Positions 52,909 through 61,211 of a DNA stretch of 64,000 nucleotides are shown piece after piece; within the stretch, counting starts at the first letter, position 1, and every line of letters begins with the position of its first letter. Made by a program: the position numbers and the translations under genes. Where the stretch lies: contig CBDDKB010000002.1 in assembly GCA_965229935.1 (NCBI GenBank), forward strand, positions 372,001-436,000, read 5' to 3'. Below the pieces are notes generated by a model. It made no database searches. It worked only from the letters and a program-made list of their open reading frames with translations, and had not been told where the DNA came from. Source of the stretch: SPJN01 sp965229935. Its GTDB lineage: Bacteria > Pseudomonadota > Alphaproteobacteria > SPJN01.

Positions 52909-53448
52909 ATGGCAATTAATCCAGATGCGATTTGGCCGAACCCGGGACCAAAAAAGAAGACAGGGCAATCTTTTGGCGCGGAAAATGATGACCTTGATCG
53001 GCTAACCGCCCGGTTGGACCGGGGTGTGCTCGGCAAAACGCCTGAGGGGCAAGAGGTGCCCTTGCCACAAAGAATGGGGGCAATTTCAGGCGCGATAGAC
53101 CGTCCCCGCTTTGATGAGGCAAGGCAAAAGGGACAGTACAGCACGCAGCGCATCGCCAATATTATGGAGGCGGGCATTAACGAGATGGCGGGGCAGGAGG
53201 CCAATTGGGACTTTCCCAGAGAAGACGCCTTCTTTGATGCCAAACCCGGTTTGCTGGGCGACCTAAAGGTGAAGGCACGGGACGCGGTCGCGCGCGGCAA
53301 GCAGCCGCTTGATCAGCCTGTGACCCAGCTTGCCGCCAATAGTGCTGCTATGCAGATGTCGGATGCTGACCCGGCCATTCCGCTCAAGACAGAAACCGCA
53401 GAAGCAAAAACCGACCCAGACCGCGCAGGCAGCGCCTCCTGGCTATAG
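52909..53448 (+). CDS. Hydrophilic protein of unknown function, probable N-terminal part of a split gene
   Basis: This 179-residue frame starts after a strong AGGAGGGAG site. It is soluble, without signal peptide, rich in Asp, Arg, Gln and Pro, and resembles no family I know. Readable segments include GVLGKTPEGQEVPLPQRMGA and MEAGINEMAGQEANWDFPRE. It ends in a low-complexity stretch (TETAEAKTDPDRAGS). Beyond its stop, coding sequence continues in the +1 frame with no ribosome binding site of its own, so both halves probably form (or once formed) one protein of about 480 residues. Confidence 0.6.
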   Translation: MAINPDAIWPNPGPKKKTGQSFGAENDDLDRLTARLDRGVLGKTPEGQEVPLPQRMGAISGAIDRPRFDEARQKGQYSTQRIANIMEAGINEMAGQEANWDFPREDAFFDAKPGLLGDLKVKARDAVARGKQPLDQPVTQLAANSAAMQMSDADPAIPLKTETAEAKTDPDRAGSASWL

Positions 53449-54358
53449 TTTCGGCAAAACACCCGGTGCTTTCGGCGCGCTTGAGCAGGCAGGCAAGCAG
53501 GTTGAACAAGCAGGGAAGTTGATCGGAGATGACGCGCGACAGGTGCAACATAATGCAGTGTCACTCGCCCGCGAGACAAAGGATGGCGTTGTAAGATTTT
53601 CCGTCGCGGCAGGCGAAAACTCAAGCTACACCATCAACCAGAAAGTGGGCACCTACAATAACGGGCTGCACGTTGTCGGGCTTGGCGCTGGTGATCAGGC
53701 TGAGGCGTTAAGACGGGCTGTTGAGCTGAAAAAGGCAGGCCAACCCAAAGGCGATGGGTCCGCTGCAGACAGTGCCGGGCGCGCATTCGGTAGTATCGGG
53801 ACGGAAATCGGTGTGGAAGCGACCAAGGAAATTTCGCTCGCCGCACTTAATGCCATTCCCTATGGCGGACGTTTTATTGCACAGGGGGCGAATGCGGGAA
53901 CCGATTTTCTTGAAGGTGCTGGCGAAATTAGAGTTGATATAGAAATTGCGCTTGAAGGTAAGGGTGAAAATGTATCGCCACAAACCCGCAATGAAATTGC
54001 ACAAGTCGGTGGCTTGCTACATGCGATGGTAGGTCGATTAGGCGGTGAATCGCGGATCAAAAAGATAGATCAAGTTTTAACATCACAGACCTTTCTTGAT
54101 GCCGCTGCTGATGTGCTAGGTGTTTCCACGGGTAATGGCGGGCGAACCGACCAGCTTCAGAAAATAGGCAAAGAAGCGATCAATGATATTCTTGTGCTGA
54201 TCGCTGGCGGGTTGGCGAGTAAAGTTGACGGCGATAAGAAAATTTCATCTGATGCATTGCATGGCAAAGGGGTGGCGGCCTTATTTGGCAAAGAAGGCTA
54301 TGAAGCGATAAGCTCGCAGTTGAAGCAGCTTAATGCTGTTCGTGATTTGGGGAAATAG
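53363..54358 (+). CDS. Hydrophilic protein of unknown function, probable C-terminal part of a split gene
   Basis: This frame is +1 relative to the preceding one and overlaps its end. Convincing coding sequence begins around 53427 (APPGYSFGKTPGAFGALEQA); the first in-frame ATG is 53363 and a TTG lies at 53330, neither with a ribosome binding site. The protein has a coiled-coil-like region (EQAGKQVEQAGKLIGDDARQ), a Gly/Ala-rich helix (FGSIGTEIGVEATKEISLAA, NAIPYGGRFIAQGANAG) that could be membrane-active or a fold core, and a helical C-terminus. No known domain is recognised. An effector or toxin role is a guess from its position ahead of four paralogous membrane proteins. Confidence 0.55.
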   Translation: MLTRPFRSRQKPQKQKPTQTAQAAPPGYSFGKTPGAFGALEQAGKQVEQAGKLIGDDARQVQHNAVSLARETKDGVVRFSVAAGENSSYTINQKVGTYNNGLHVVGLGAGDQAEALRRAVELKKAGQPKGDGSAADSAGRAFGSIGTEIGVEATKEISLAALNAIPYGGRFIAQGANAGTDFLEGAGEIRVDIEIALEGKGENVSPQTRNEIAQVGGLLHAMVGRLGGESRIKKIDQVLTSQTFLDAAADVLGVSTGNGGRTDQLQKIGKEAINDILVLIAGGLASKVDGDKKISSDALHGKGVAALFGKEGYEAISSQLKQLNAVRDLGK

Positions 54359-54369
54359 AACGGAAAACC

Positions 54370-55407
54370 ATGCGCCAAGCATTGCTGCTAAGTTTGATCT
54401 GGGTGGGATTGATTGTAGTCGTCTTGTGGTCATTTGTGGGCGACGTGAAGTTCAACGAATGCACCAGCCTGCCCGGCTATTACGAATGGCAATGTAATGA
54501 TTGGCGTAAACAAAACGCGGAGGACGGGTTTTTTGAACCTGCCTATAATCATCCCCGATTACAGGATTTTCCCAATCTTGTTGATGACAATGGGTGGAAG
54601 CCGTTGGGCGATGGCTTCCATCATAAACCCGGCCCGTTGAAGCTGCCGGGACTTGATTTGACGCTCACCTTGCGAGAGGGGGAGCGGGCTGCGCTCAAGC
54701 CTGATTTGCGGTGGATGAGGCGTCAACTGCTTCACCGCTGCCGGGAATGGGAGCCGGAAGCCATGATCTATGCGCGCGAAGGCGCGCGTCTGAAGGATGT
54801 GACTTTCGTCTATTACAGAGTGGAAAACAGAGACACTGCCAAATTTATCTATGGCGATGATGTCGAATATTATTCGGGCGTGTTTTGGGACGACATCAAT
54901 GATATCAACAAGGATGCATTTGAGGCCGAGTTGAGTCGGCAGAATGACTTGTCACGCTATGATCGCAACGGGGATTGGCCGACAGTGGACCGTTACGCCC
55001 ATATCGAAATGCTCGACTATCCCCAATCATTAGGTGAAGAAACAGGTGTGCCGTTCAGCTTCACCTATGCGCGCCGTGTCACAGCAATGAACAGTAATGA
55101 GGAGCCGGAGCTGCATGCAACGATCCGAACCATAGTTTTTCCCGTGGGTCGGGGGCGTATCACAATGGATTCAGTCATTACCAGTTTTGATGATGATAGG
55201 CCGGAACCTGCAAGCTGGCAGCATGTTTGGCGAAATGCACAGACTTCACATCTGGTGCCCGAATGGCCACCACGTGATGCGGTGCCCGGTGCAACATATC
55301 GCAGCCCGACGCTGGATGGTCACATGGGTACTTTGGTGGAATGTAATTCGCTTGACAGAATTCCACCCCGCTGGGCATGGCCCAAGCTTCAATCTCGCTA
55401 TTGGTGA
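54370..55407 (+). CDS. Membrane-anchored four-Cys protein, array copy 1
   Basis: This 345-residue protein of unknown family has one N-terminal membrane helix (~4-24) and a large, probably periplasmic domain. Shared family features: paired Cys in NECTSLPGYYEWQC (~33-46), the core YNHPRLQDFPNLVDDNGW (~61-78), LREGERA, a third Cys in LLHRCREWEPEA, acidic middle and the end CNSLDRIPPRWAWPK, with the fourth Cys. It begins 11 bases after the split gene. The first ~435 bp are almost identical to copy 4, while the segment after FVYYR (about 54810-54930) and one near the C-terminus are not. Confidence 0.75.
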   Translation: MRQALLLSLIWVGLIVVVLWSFVGDVKFNECTSLPGYYEWQCNDWRKQNAEDGFFEPAYNHPRLQDFPNLVDDNGWKPLGDGFHHKPGPLKLPGLDLTLTLREGERAALKPDLRWMRRQLLHRCREWEPEAMIYAREGARLKDVTFVYYRVENRDTAKFIYGDDVEYYSGVFWDDINDINKDAFEAELSRQNDLSRYDRNGDWPTVDRYAHIEMLDYPQSLGEETGVPFSFTYARRVTAMNSNEEPELHATIRTIVFPVGRGRITMDSVITSFDDDRPEPASWQHVWRNAQTSHLVPEWPPRDAVPGATYRSPTLDGHMGTLVECNSLDRIPPRWAWPKLQSRYW

Positions 55408-55418
55408 GGGGAAAAGTT

Positions 55419-56453
55419 ATGCGCTGGCGAATTATGTGGGCCGGAATTGTGCTGCTTCTTGTCGGCGCAGCTTTCGGTGTTTGGCGGCTGAACTGGGATG
55501 ACAGGCTGGCCGCAGTGATCCGGCAAGATGATTGTACAGGACTACCTTCACCTTACCATGAACGGTGTTCAAATTTTAGAACAGTTCTCTCAGACTTGGG
55601 CTTCACAGAGCGGGTTTATAATCACCCAAATTTAAGCGACTTTCCCAATTTGGTTGATCGATGGGGTTGGAAATATTTGGGGCATGGTACCATTGCGGGG
55701 CCACATACTCTAACCATCCCTGATTTGGGTTTAGAGTTTAAACTGCGTGAAGGCGAACGTGCCATGATGGGGCGGGATGCTGAATGGCTTTCTACTAATT
55801 TTCCGTATCATTGCTCTCAAAGCCTTCCATTTCTCGTGGTTTATGGCCGTAAAGGCAATGAGCTGGAAGATATTTCACGATATGCATATATTCCCTTGAA
55901 TGATCCTGCTGAGAAAAATGTCGTATCTCCAGTCAGGCTAAATTGGGATGAAGATCTGTTGGCTCTTTCAGTCCAATTGGGCGCCACCTTGGAGCAACGT
56001 AGCGCTATCGGTTATGGCCTACAGAAAAATTTTGAAGCTATGCCGCGCCGCGTTGAGGTTTTCTACTTGGAAATGCCGCGTTCGTTGAGCGTAGAGACCA
56101 GCATAGAAAATATTTTGACCTATGCTTATGTGGTAAAGCTTATTAATCAGGATGAGCAGGTCGAGTTATCATCCGCTGTGCGTACAATTTTGTTGCCCTA
56201 TCGGGATGGAACGCTTCAATTTGATTCTGCCATTGTTCGATTTGATGGTGAGGCCGCTGTTCCAAAGTCGTGGGAAAATTTGTGGCGTGATATGACCGCG
56301 TGGGCGGGCACACCTGCCGCCAAGCCGGTGCGCAACCCCACAATGTCGCCTTTGAAAGACTATATTCTCCAACATAGCACATGCTGGTCGGCGGATTACC
56401 TGCCCCCTCGTTGGGCATGGCCGAAAGACCTGCCTCGCTATTGGGAAGAGTAA
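55419..56453 (+). CDS. Membrane-anchored four-Cys protein, array copy 2
   Basis: This 344-residue paralogue has a membrane helix (~5-24) and the shared features DDCTGLPSPYHERCSNF, YNHPNLSDFPNLVDRWGWKY, LREGERA, the third Cys in NFPYHCSQSLP and the ending LPPRWAWPKDLPRYWEE. It is clearly more diverged from copies 1 and 4, mainly in the middle. ATG 55419 has GAGGGG 8 bases upstream; a longer frame starts inside copy 1 and is unlikely. Only 11 bases separate it from copy 1. Confidence 0.75.
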   Translation: MRWRIMWAGIVLLLVGAAFGVWRLNWDDRLAAVIRQDDCTGLPSPYHERCSNFRTVLSDLGFTERVYNHPNLSDFPNLVDRWGWKYLGHGTIAGPHTLTIPDLGLEFKLREGERAMMGRDAEWLSTNFPYHCSQSLPFLVVYGRKGNELEDISRYAYIPLNDPAEKNVVSPVRLNWDEDLLALSVQLGATLEQRSAIGYGLQKNFEAMPRRVEVFYLEMPRSLSVETSIENILTYAYVVKLINQDEQVELSSAVRTILLPYRDGTLQFDSAIVRFDGEAAVPKSWENLWRDMTAWAGTPAAKPVRNPTMSPLKDYILQHSTCWSADYLPPRWAWPKDLPRYWEE

Positions 56454-56455
56454 CA

Positions 56456-57523
56456 ATGCGCCAAACAGTGATATTAGTGGGCCTATGGCTAGCAATTTTC
56501 GGATTGCTGTTTGGCGTGTTTGTTTTCGACCTTGATGATTGGGCGACCGAAAAAATATCTCAAATTGATGAGGCGCTGACGCCAAATGAATGCGCCGGGA
56601 TGCCGGAACCTTACCTGGCGCGATGCGAACAAGATCGGGAAACATTTGGGGAAGTGTTTCATAGACCTGTATATAACTCACAACAATTGAAGAACTTTCC
56701 GAATCTTGTCGATAAGTACGGCTGGAAGGGGCTGGGCGAGGAATTTTTTACGGGTCCGTTGGTACTTCATTCCGAATTGGTTGGGTTTTCTTTTGATCTG
56801 CGGGACAGCGAGCGGGCCGTCGTCGACGCCGATGCCATGTGGTATTATTTCGAATATCGATTTAGCTGTTCCACTAGTTTCCCTCGGGCGGTCATTTACG
56901 CCCGTGATGGAACCAAGTTGGATGATGTTTCAATCTATTATTTCCTTCCGGCAGGCAAGCTCGATGGCACGGATGAATTTGGCGACCTGCCGATTGATAT
57001 GACATTAACGCCTTGGCCTGACATGCAGGACTTGAAAGCATATCAGCAAGAAGCGCGGGACTATGACAAAAGTGCTATGGAGGAAGACAGTTCAATAAAA
57101 CGTTGGCGTGATATTGAATTTTTGGAGGCTCCCCGCTCGTTAGCGGCAGAAACTGGAATAGAAGAGATTGTTACTTATGCCTTCCGCATTAGCTTCATAA
57201 ATAATGCGGGTGTGGTTGAGGTGTCGTCAACCAATCGCGTCATCGTGGTTCCCTACCGGGATGGCAATTTGCAAATGGTGTCTATGATTACGCGCTTTGA
57301 TGATAGCAAGCCGGACCCAAAAGGTTGGCAACATTTGTGGCGAATCTTAAAGCTTGAGGATGGCTCGCCAACAGGTAAGTCGATCATGACAGAAGAAGGC
57401 GAAGTCGTTCCTTATCGATCATTGGCAGACTTCATGTATGAAAATAGCCATTGCCAAAAAGTGCATGAACTGCCTCCCCGCTGGGCATGGCCAAAAGACC
57501 TGCCTCGCTATTGGGAAGAGTAA
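56456..57523 (+). CDS. Membrane-anchored four-Cys protein, array copy 3
   Basis: This 355-residue paralogue begins two bases after copy 2, with GGAAGAG of copy 2's end as ribosome binding site. It has a membrane helix (~3-23), NECAGMPEPYLARCEQ, YNSQQLKNFPNLVDKYGW, LRDSERA, the third Cys in YRFSCSTSFP and LPPRWAWPKDLPRYWEE. The last ~50 bp, with the following intergenic bases, nearly repeat the end of copy 2, pointing to duplication or conversion of gene ends. Confidence 0.75.
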   Translation: MRQTVILVGLWLAIFGLLFGVFVFDLDDWATEKISQIDEALTPNECAGMPEPYLARCEQDRETFGEVFHRPVYNSQQLKNFPNLVDKYGWKGLGEEFFTGPLVLHSELVGFSFDLRDSERAVVDADAMWYYFEYRFSCSTSFPRAVIYARDGTKLDDVSIYYFLPAGKLDGTDEFGDLPIDMTLTPWPDMQDLKAYQQEARDYDKSAMEEDSSIKRWRDIEFLEAPRSLAAETGIEEIVTYAFRISFINNAGVVEVSSTNRVIVVPYRDGNLQMVSMITRFDDSKPDPKGWQHLWRILKLEDGSPTGKSIMTEEGEVVPYRSLADFMYENSHCQKVHELPPRWAWPKDLPRYWEE

Positions 57524-57525
57524 CC

Positions 57526-58554
57526 ATGCGCCAAACAGTGCTGTTAAGTTTGATCTGGGTGGGATTGATTGTAGTCGTCTTGTGGTCATTTGTCGGCGAC
57601 GTCAAATTCAATGAATGCACCAGCCTGCCCGGCTATTACGAATGGCAATGTAATGATTGGCGCAAACAAAATGCGGAGGACGGGTTTTTTGAACCTGCCT
57701 ACAATCATCCCCGATTACAGAATTTTCCCAATCTTGTTGATGAAAATGGGTGGAAGCCGTTGGGCGATGGCTTCCATCACAAGCCCGGCCCGTTGAAGCT
57801 GCCGGGGCTTGACCTAACGCTCACCTTGCGCGAGGGGGAACGGGCTGCGCTTAAACCTGATTTGCGGTGGATGAGGCGTCAACTGCTTCACCGCTGCCGG
57901 GAATGGGAGCCGGAAGCCATGATCTATGCGCGTGAGGGCGCGCGCCTGAAGGATGTGACTTTCGTTTACATATCTTCTCCTGACAGGAAGTTGTTGGAAA
58001 GCGACCCAGACGCCAACTATGGGCTATATTGGGATGACATTGAAAATTTCGACAAAGAGGCCTTTGAAGTGGAGTTAAGTCGACAGAATGATTTGTCACG
58101 CTATGACCGCAACGGAGATTGGCCAACCGTAGACCGTTACGCCTATATTGAAATGCTCGACTACCCTCGATCACTGGTTGAAGAAACCGGTGTTCCATTC
58201 AGCTTCACCTTTGCGCGTCGCGTGACGGCAATGAACAGTAATGAGGAACCAGAGCTGCATGCAACGATCCGCACAGTGGTTTTCCCAAGTGGGCGCAGTC
58301 ATGTAAAAATGGACTCTGTCATCACCAGTTTTGATTATGACAGGCCGGAACCTGCAAGCTGGCAGCATGTCTGGCGCAATCTGCAATCGCCAGATAGTTC
58401 GCTTGATCGGTTATCTCCCGAAGCAAGGCCAGAGATTGAAAAGCCAACAGGGGCCATTGGCCACTATATGGAAAGATACCATTTGAAATGCAATTCGCTT
58501 GATAGAATTCCACCCCGCTGGGCGTGGCCTAAGCTTCAATCTCGCTATTGGTGA
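57526..58554 (+). CDS. Membrane-anchored four-Cys protein, array copy 4
   Basis: This 342-residue paralogue starts two bases after copy 3. Its first ~435 bp match copy 1 with few, mostly silent changes. It then diverges in the segment after FVYIS (about 57967-58070: SPDRKLLESDPDANYG instead of copy 1's RVENRDTAKFIYGDD), returns to high similarity (RQNDLSRYDRNGDWPTVDRY), diverges again near 58385-58480 and ends with CNSLDRIPPRWAWPKLQSRY like copy 1. This mosaic suggests recombination or selection for change in two surface regions. Confidence 0.75.
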   Translation: MRQTVLLSLIWVGLIVVVLWSFVGDVKFNECTSLPGYYEWQCNDWRKQNAEDGFFEPAYNHPRLQNFPNLVDENGWKPLGDGFHHKPGPLKLPGLDLTLTLREGERAALKPDLRWMRRQLLHRCREWEPEAMIYAREGARLKDVTFVYISSPDRKLLESDPDANYGLYWDDIENFDKEAFEVELSRQNDLSRYDRNGDWPTVDRYAYIEMLDYPRSLVEETGVPFSFTFARRVTAMNSNEEPELHATIRTVVFPSGRSHVKMDSVITSFDYDRPEPASWQHVWRNLQSPDSSLDRLSPEARPEIEKPTGAIGHYMERYHLKCNSLDRIPPRWAWPKLQSRYW

Positions 58555-58567
58555 GGGGCAAGCGCCG

Positions 58568-58942
58568 CTAGTTGCGCGCGGCTTTGTTATGAAGCGCAAA
58601 CCGTTCACGCCAATAGGCGCAATAATTTGATTCATAATTGACAGAAATTGAGCAGACCACGTCAAAGTCGCGCTTGGCAACAGTGCGCCCCTTCACACAT
58701 TCACGGTCAAATGTTTTTAAAAGCGGGGGCAGATTTTGGGCCTGACGGTCCAGCGCCTGTTCGGTGCGGACTTCTTCAATATCAGATCTTAGGTAGATGC
58801 ATTCCTGCAATTCGTTCCAGTTCAGATTTCTGGCCTGTGCCGTGCTGCCAACGCCCATGACCAAGCTGATTGACAATGTGGTTACCATTGTCAGGGTCAT
58901 TGACATTGCAATGTTGAATGCACGTTTCAATTTGGCCCTCAT
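58568..58942 (-). CDS. Exported protein of unknown function
   Basis: This 124-residue protein has a signal peptide (cleavage expected after STAQA, ~38) and four cysteines in the mature part (LQECIYL, DRECVKG, DVVCSIS, NYCAYWRE), so disulfides are likely. No family recognised. The gene is convergent with the four-copy array and lies 13 bases from its end. A GTG one codon upstream is an alternative start; no good ribosome binding site is visible. It may belong to the accessory region. Confidence 0.6.
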   Translation of the reverse strand: MRAKLKRAFNIAMSMTLTMVTTLSISLVMGVGSTAQARNLNWNELQECIYLRSDIEEVRTEQALDRQAQNLPPLLKTFDRECVKGRTVAKRDFDVVCSISVNYESNYCAYWRERFALHNKAARN

Positions 58943-59141
58943 CACTGTAGGGAGCGAATCACCTTCGCTTACAGTAACAGCAAATTGACTTTGGACCCAA
59001 GGGCGAAGCGTCCCATATTGGGGTAAAGGGCTGGAATAATTCAGTTTAAGTACGAAAATATTCTGCTTTTCGGACCTTGACAGGTTTTATTCCGATAAGA
59101 TTTGCCTGAATGCAATCAGGCGATGAATGAGTTGGCGCGCC

Positions 59142-59180
59142 TTACAGCTTCTGATCGTACTTACCGATCTCGCCTGTGGC
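59142..59180 (-). pseudogene. Remnant of a second phosphomannomutase 3' end
   Basis: On the minus strand these 13 codons read ATGEIGKYDQKL-stop, against ATGEIGEYDQKL-stop at the end of the intact gene at 59291. The two copies differ at nine of 39 bases, and all but one are silent, so both were once coding. Similarity stops just upstream. A small open frame on the plus strand (59102-59335) crosses this remnant and is not credible as a gene. The rest of the 58943-59290 gap shows no other gene. Confidence 0.6.
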
Positions 59181-59290
59181 TTTATTTGCGCTCACGCAAT
59201 CGCACTGCGCTTTTGCTTTGTGCGATGCTGCGCGGGCGCGCCAAAAAAGTTTGGCGAGCCTCAATCGGCTGGTTGGCCATTGCGCAGCAA

Positions 59291-60805
59291 TTAAAGCTTC
59301 TGGTCATATTCGCCAATTTCACCTGTGGCCTGTAGTGCATCGTCAATCAGCGTGAACATATCGCGCATCATTTGTTCTGATGTTGGGCTTTCGACCACGA
59401 CCACCAATGACGGCTTGTTGGAGCTGGCGCGGATCAGGCCCCATGTCCCATCCTCAAGATGAATGCGGATGCCATTAACGGTCACAACTTCTGTCACTGT
59501 CTGACCCAGCAGTTTTTCGCCGTCTTCAAACCGTTTTGTAAACTGGGCGATCATCTGATCAACGACCTGATATTTCCGCTCGTCCGGGCAGAAGGGGGCC
59601 ATGGTGGGAGATGACCATGTGTGGCCCAGGTCGCGCTTAAGGTCAGAGAATTTTTTGTCCGGGTTACGGTCCATCAATTGACACAGGCGGATGGCGGTCA
59701 AAACCCCATCATCATAGCCGCGCCCAATCGGGTCATTCAAAAAATAATGGCCTGACTTTTCAAAACCGGCGAGCGCGCCGAGCGCATTCACCCGCCGCTT
59801 CATATAGGAATGGCCCGTCTTCCAATAATCGGTCGTGGCATTATTGGCCTTCAACACTGGATCTGTCAGGAACAGGCCGGTTGATTTCACATCAACTACG
59901 AATTGCGCATCCTTGTGAAGCTGGCACAGATCGCGCGCCATGATCAGCCCGACCTTATCGGCAAAGATTTCCTCACCCTCGTCATCAATCACACCGCACC
60001 GATCGCCATCCCCATCGAACCCCAGCGCCATATCCGCGCCATGTTCTTTCACCGCGTCTGCCATGGCATGCAGCATGGTCATGTCTTCAGGGTTCGGGTT
60101 GTGGTGGGGGAAGGTGTAATCAAGCGCAGTATGCAGCGGGATCACCTCGCACCCAATGGCCTCAAGCGCAGCGGGAGCAAAGGCACCGGCGGTGCCGTTG
60201 CCGCAGGCCGCAACGACCTTCAGCTTGCGGGAAAGTTTGACGCCCTTGGTCACGTCCGCAAGATAGCGTTCCTTCATGTCAGGGACATGGGTATAGCTGC
60301 CGCCATCTTTCAGTTGGAACTCCCCATTCAGAACAATATCGCGCAGCCTTGCCATTTCATCGGGGCCGTGGGTCAGGGGCCGTTCGGCACCGATCTTCAC
60401 CCCGGTCCAACCATTTTCATTGTGGCTGGCGGTCACCATCGCCACGGCGGGCAGGTCCAACTCAAACTGGGCAAAGTAAGCAACGGGGCTGAGGGCAAGG
60501 CCGATGTCGAACACATCAACACCCGCACTCATCAACCCGGTCATCAGGGCCTGTTTGATGCTGGCCGAATAGGCGCGGTAATCATGCGCCACCACAATGG
60601 CGGGCTTATTGTTCGGACCCTTGATGCCCATCTCCCACAATTGTGTGCCGAGCCCGAGGCCAAGCGCCTGAATGCCCATCAGGTTGATGTCCTGTTCGAA
60701 CACCCAGCGCGCATCATATTCGCGAAAGCCTGTCGGTTTGACATAGGGCAGACGCTCATAATCTTCGCTATTGGCGGTCAGGTCTTGGCGAGGTGTCGGG
60801 AACAT
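59291..60805 (-). CDS. Phosphomannomutase/phosphoglucomutase
   Basis: This 504-residue alpha-D-phosphohexomutase interconverts hexose 1- and 6-phosphates, feeding nucleotide sugars for LPS or exopolysaccharide. Catalytic Ser in VTASHNENGWTG (~128-139), Mg loop FDGDGDRCG (~258-266), sugar loop GFEKSGHYF (~334-342) and the phosphate-binding C-terminal domain (RASSNKPSLVVVVES). Similar in length to AlgC/ManB. It follows the DUF1289 gene by 30 bases, likely as one transcript. Confidence 0.92.
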   Translation of the reverse strand: MFPTPRQDLTANSEDYERLPYVKPTGFREYDARWVFEQDINLMGIQALGLGLGTQLWEMGIKGPNNKPAIVVAHDYRAYSASIKQALMTGLMSAGVDVFDIGLALSPVAYFAQFELDLPAVAMVTASHNENGWTGVKIGAERPLTHGPDEMARLRDIVLNGEFQLKDGGSYTHVPDMKERYLADVTKGVKLSRKLKVVAACGNGTAGAFAPAALEAIGCEVIPLHTALDYTFPHHNPNPEDMTMLHAMADAVKEHGADMALGFDGDGDRCGVIDDEGEEIFADKVGLIMARDLCQLHKDAQFVVDVKSTGLFLTDPVLKANNATTDYWKTGHSYMKRRVNALGALAGFEKSGHYFLNDPIGRGYDDGVLTAIRLCQLMDRNPDKKFSDLKRDLGHTWSSPTMAPFCPDERKYQVVDQMIAQFTKRFEDGEKLLGQTVTEVVTVNGIRIHLEDGTWGLIRASSNKPSLVVVVESPTSEQMMRDMFTLIDDALQATGEIGEYDQKL

Positions 60806-60835
60806 AGGGGTGATCCGTAGTGAAAGGGTGGGGGG

Positions 60836-61114
60836 TCAGGATGTGGCGCTGTTGGCGTTACGCCGTGCCATATAGTCTTTTCGTTTTTGTGACGCTTCTT
60901 CTTTGCGGGCGTCATATTTTGTCATCGCGTCGGCCCGTTCAGCGTCGGTCATCGTTGTCCAGCGTTCAACTTCTGGGCGCGAGCGATAACAGCCAAGGCA
61001 ATAGCCTGTCAGCCCGTCAATTGTGCAAACATAGATGCAGGGCGTTTCGATCCCGGTTCTGGGGTCGCGCCTGATTTTCTGTCCGCCTTGTTGATCCGGT
61101 GCCTTGGGTATCAT
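60836..61114 (-). CDS. DUF1289 protein
   Basis: This 92-residue protein has the DUF1289 cysteine motif CIYVCTIDGLTGYCLGCYRS (Cys-x3-Cys-x8-Cys-x2-Cys, ~26-45), probably a metal site, then ERWTTMTDAERADAM. The function is unknown. The C-terminal tail is basic and helical. It precedes the phosphomannomutase gene and overlaps the divergent region before the CobT-like gene. Confidence 0.88.
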   Translation of the reverse strand: MIPKAPDQQGGQKIRRDPRTGIETPCIYVCTIDGLTGYCLGCYRSRPEVERWTTMTDAERADAMTKYDARKEEASQKRKDYMARRNANSATS

Positions 61115-61211
61115 GGGCCGGGTTTACCCCGTCTACAGGGTGTGGGCAAGTGCGCTTTGCGTGTGGTGGTGGGTTGTGATATTGCCACGCGCAGCAATAA
61201 AGGATGGTTTT

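Noticed and set aside
53400..53415. A-run as a -1 programmed frameshift site in the split gene
   Set aside because: The second frame is +1 relative to the first, so -1 slippage cannot join them; no known +1 shift signal is evident either.
52909..54358. Phage structural gene
   Set aside because: No neighbouring capsid, tail, integrase or lysis gene is seen, and the downstream paralogues are membrane-anchored proteins.
59102..59335. 77-codon plus-strand frame as a gene
   Set aside because: It has no ribosome binding site, runs across the phosphomannomutase remnant and into the intact gene's end on the other strand, and has an unnatural Arg/Leu-rich composition.
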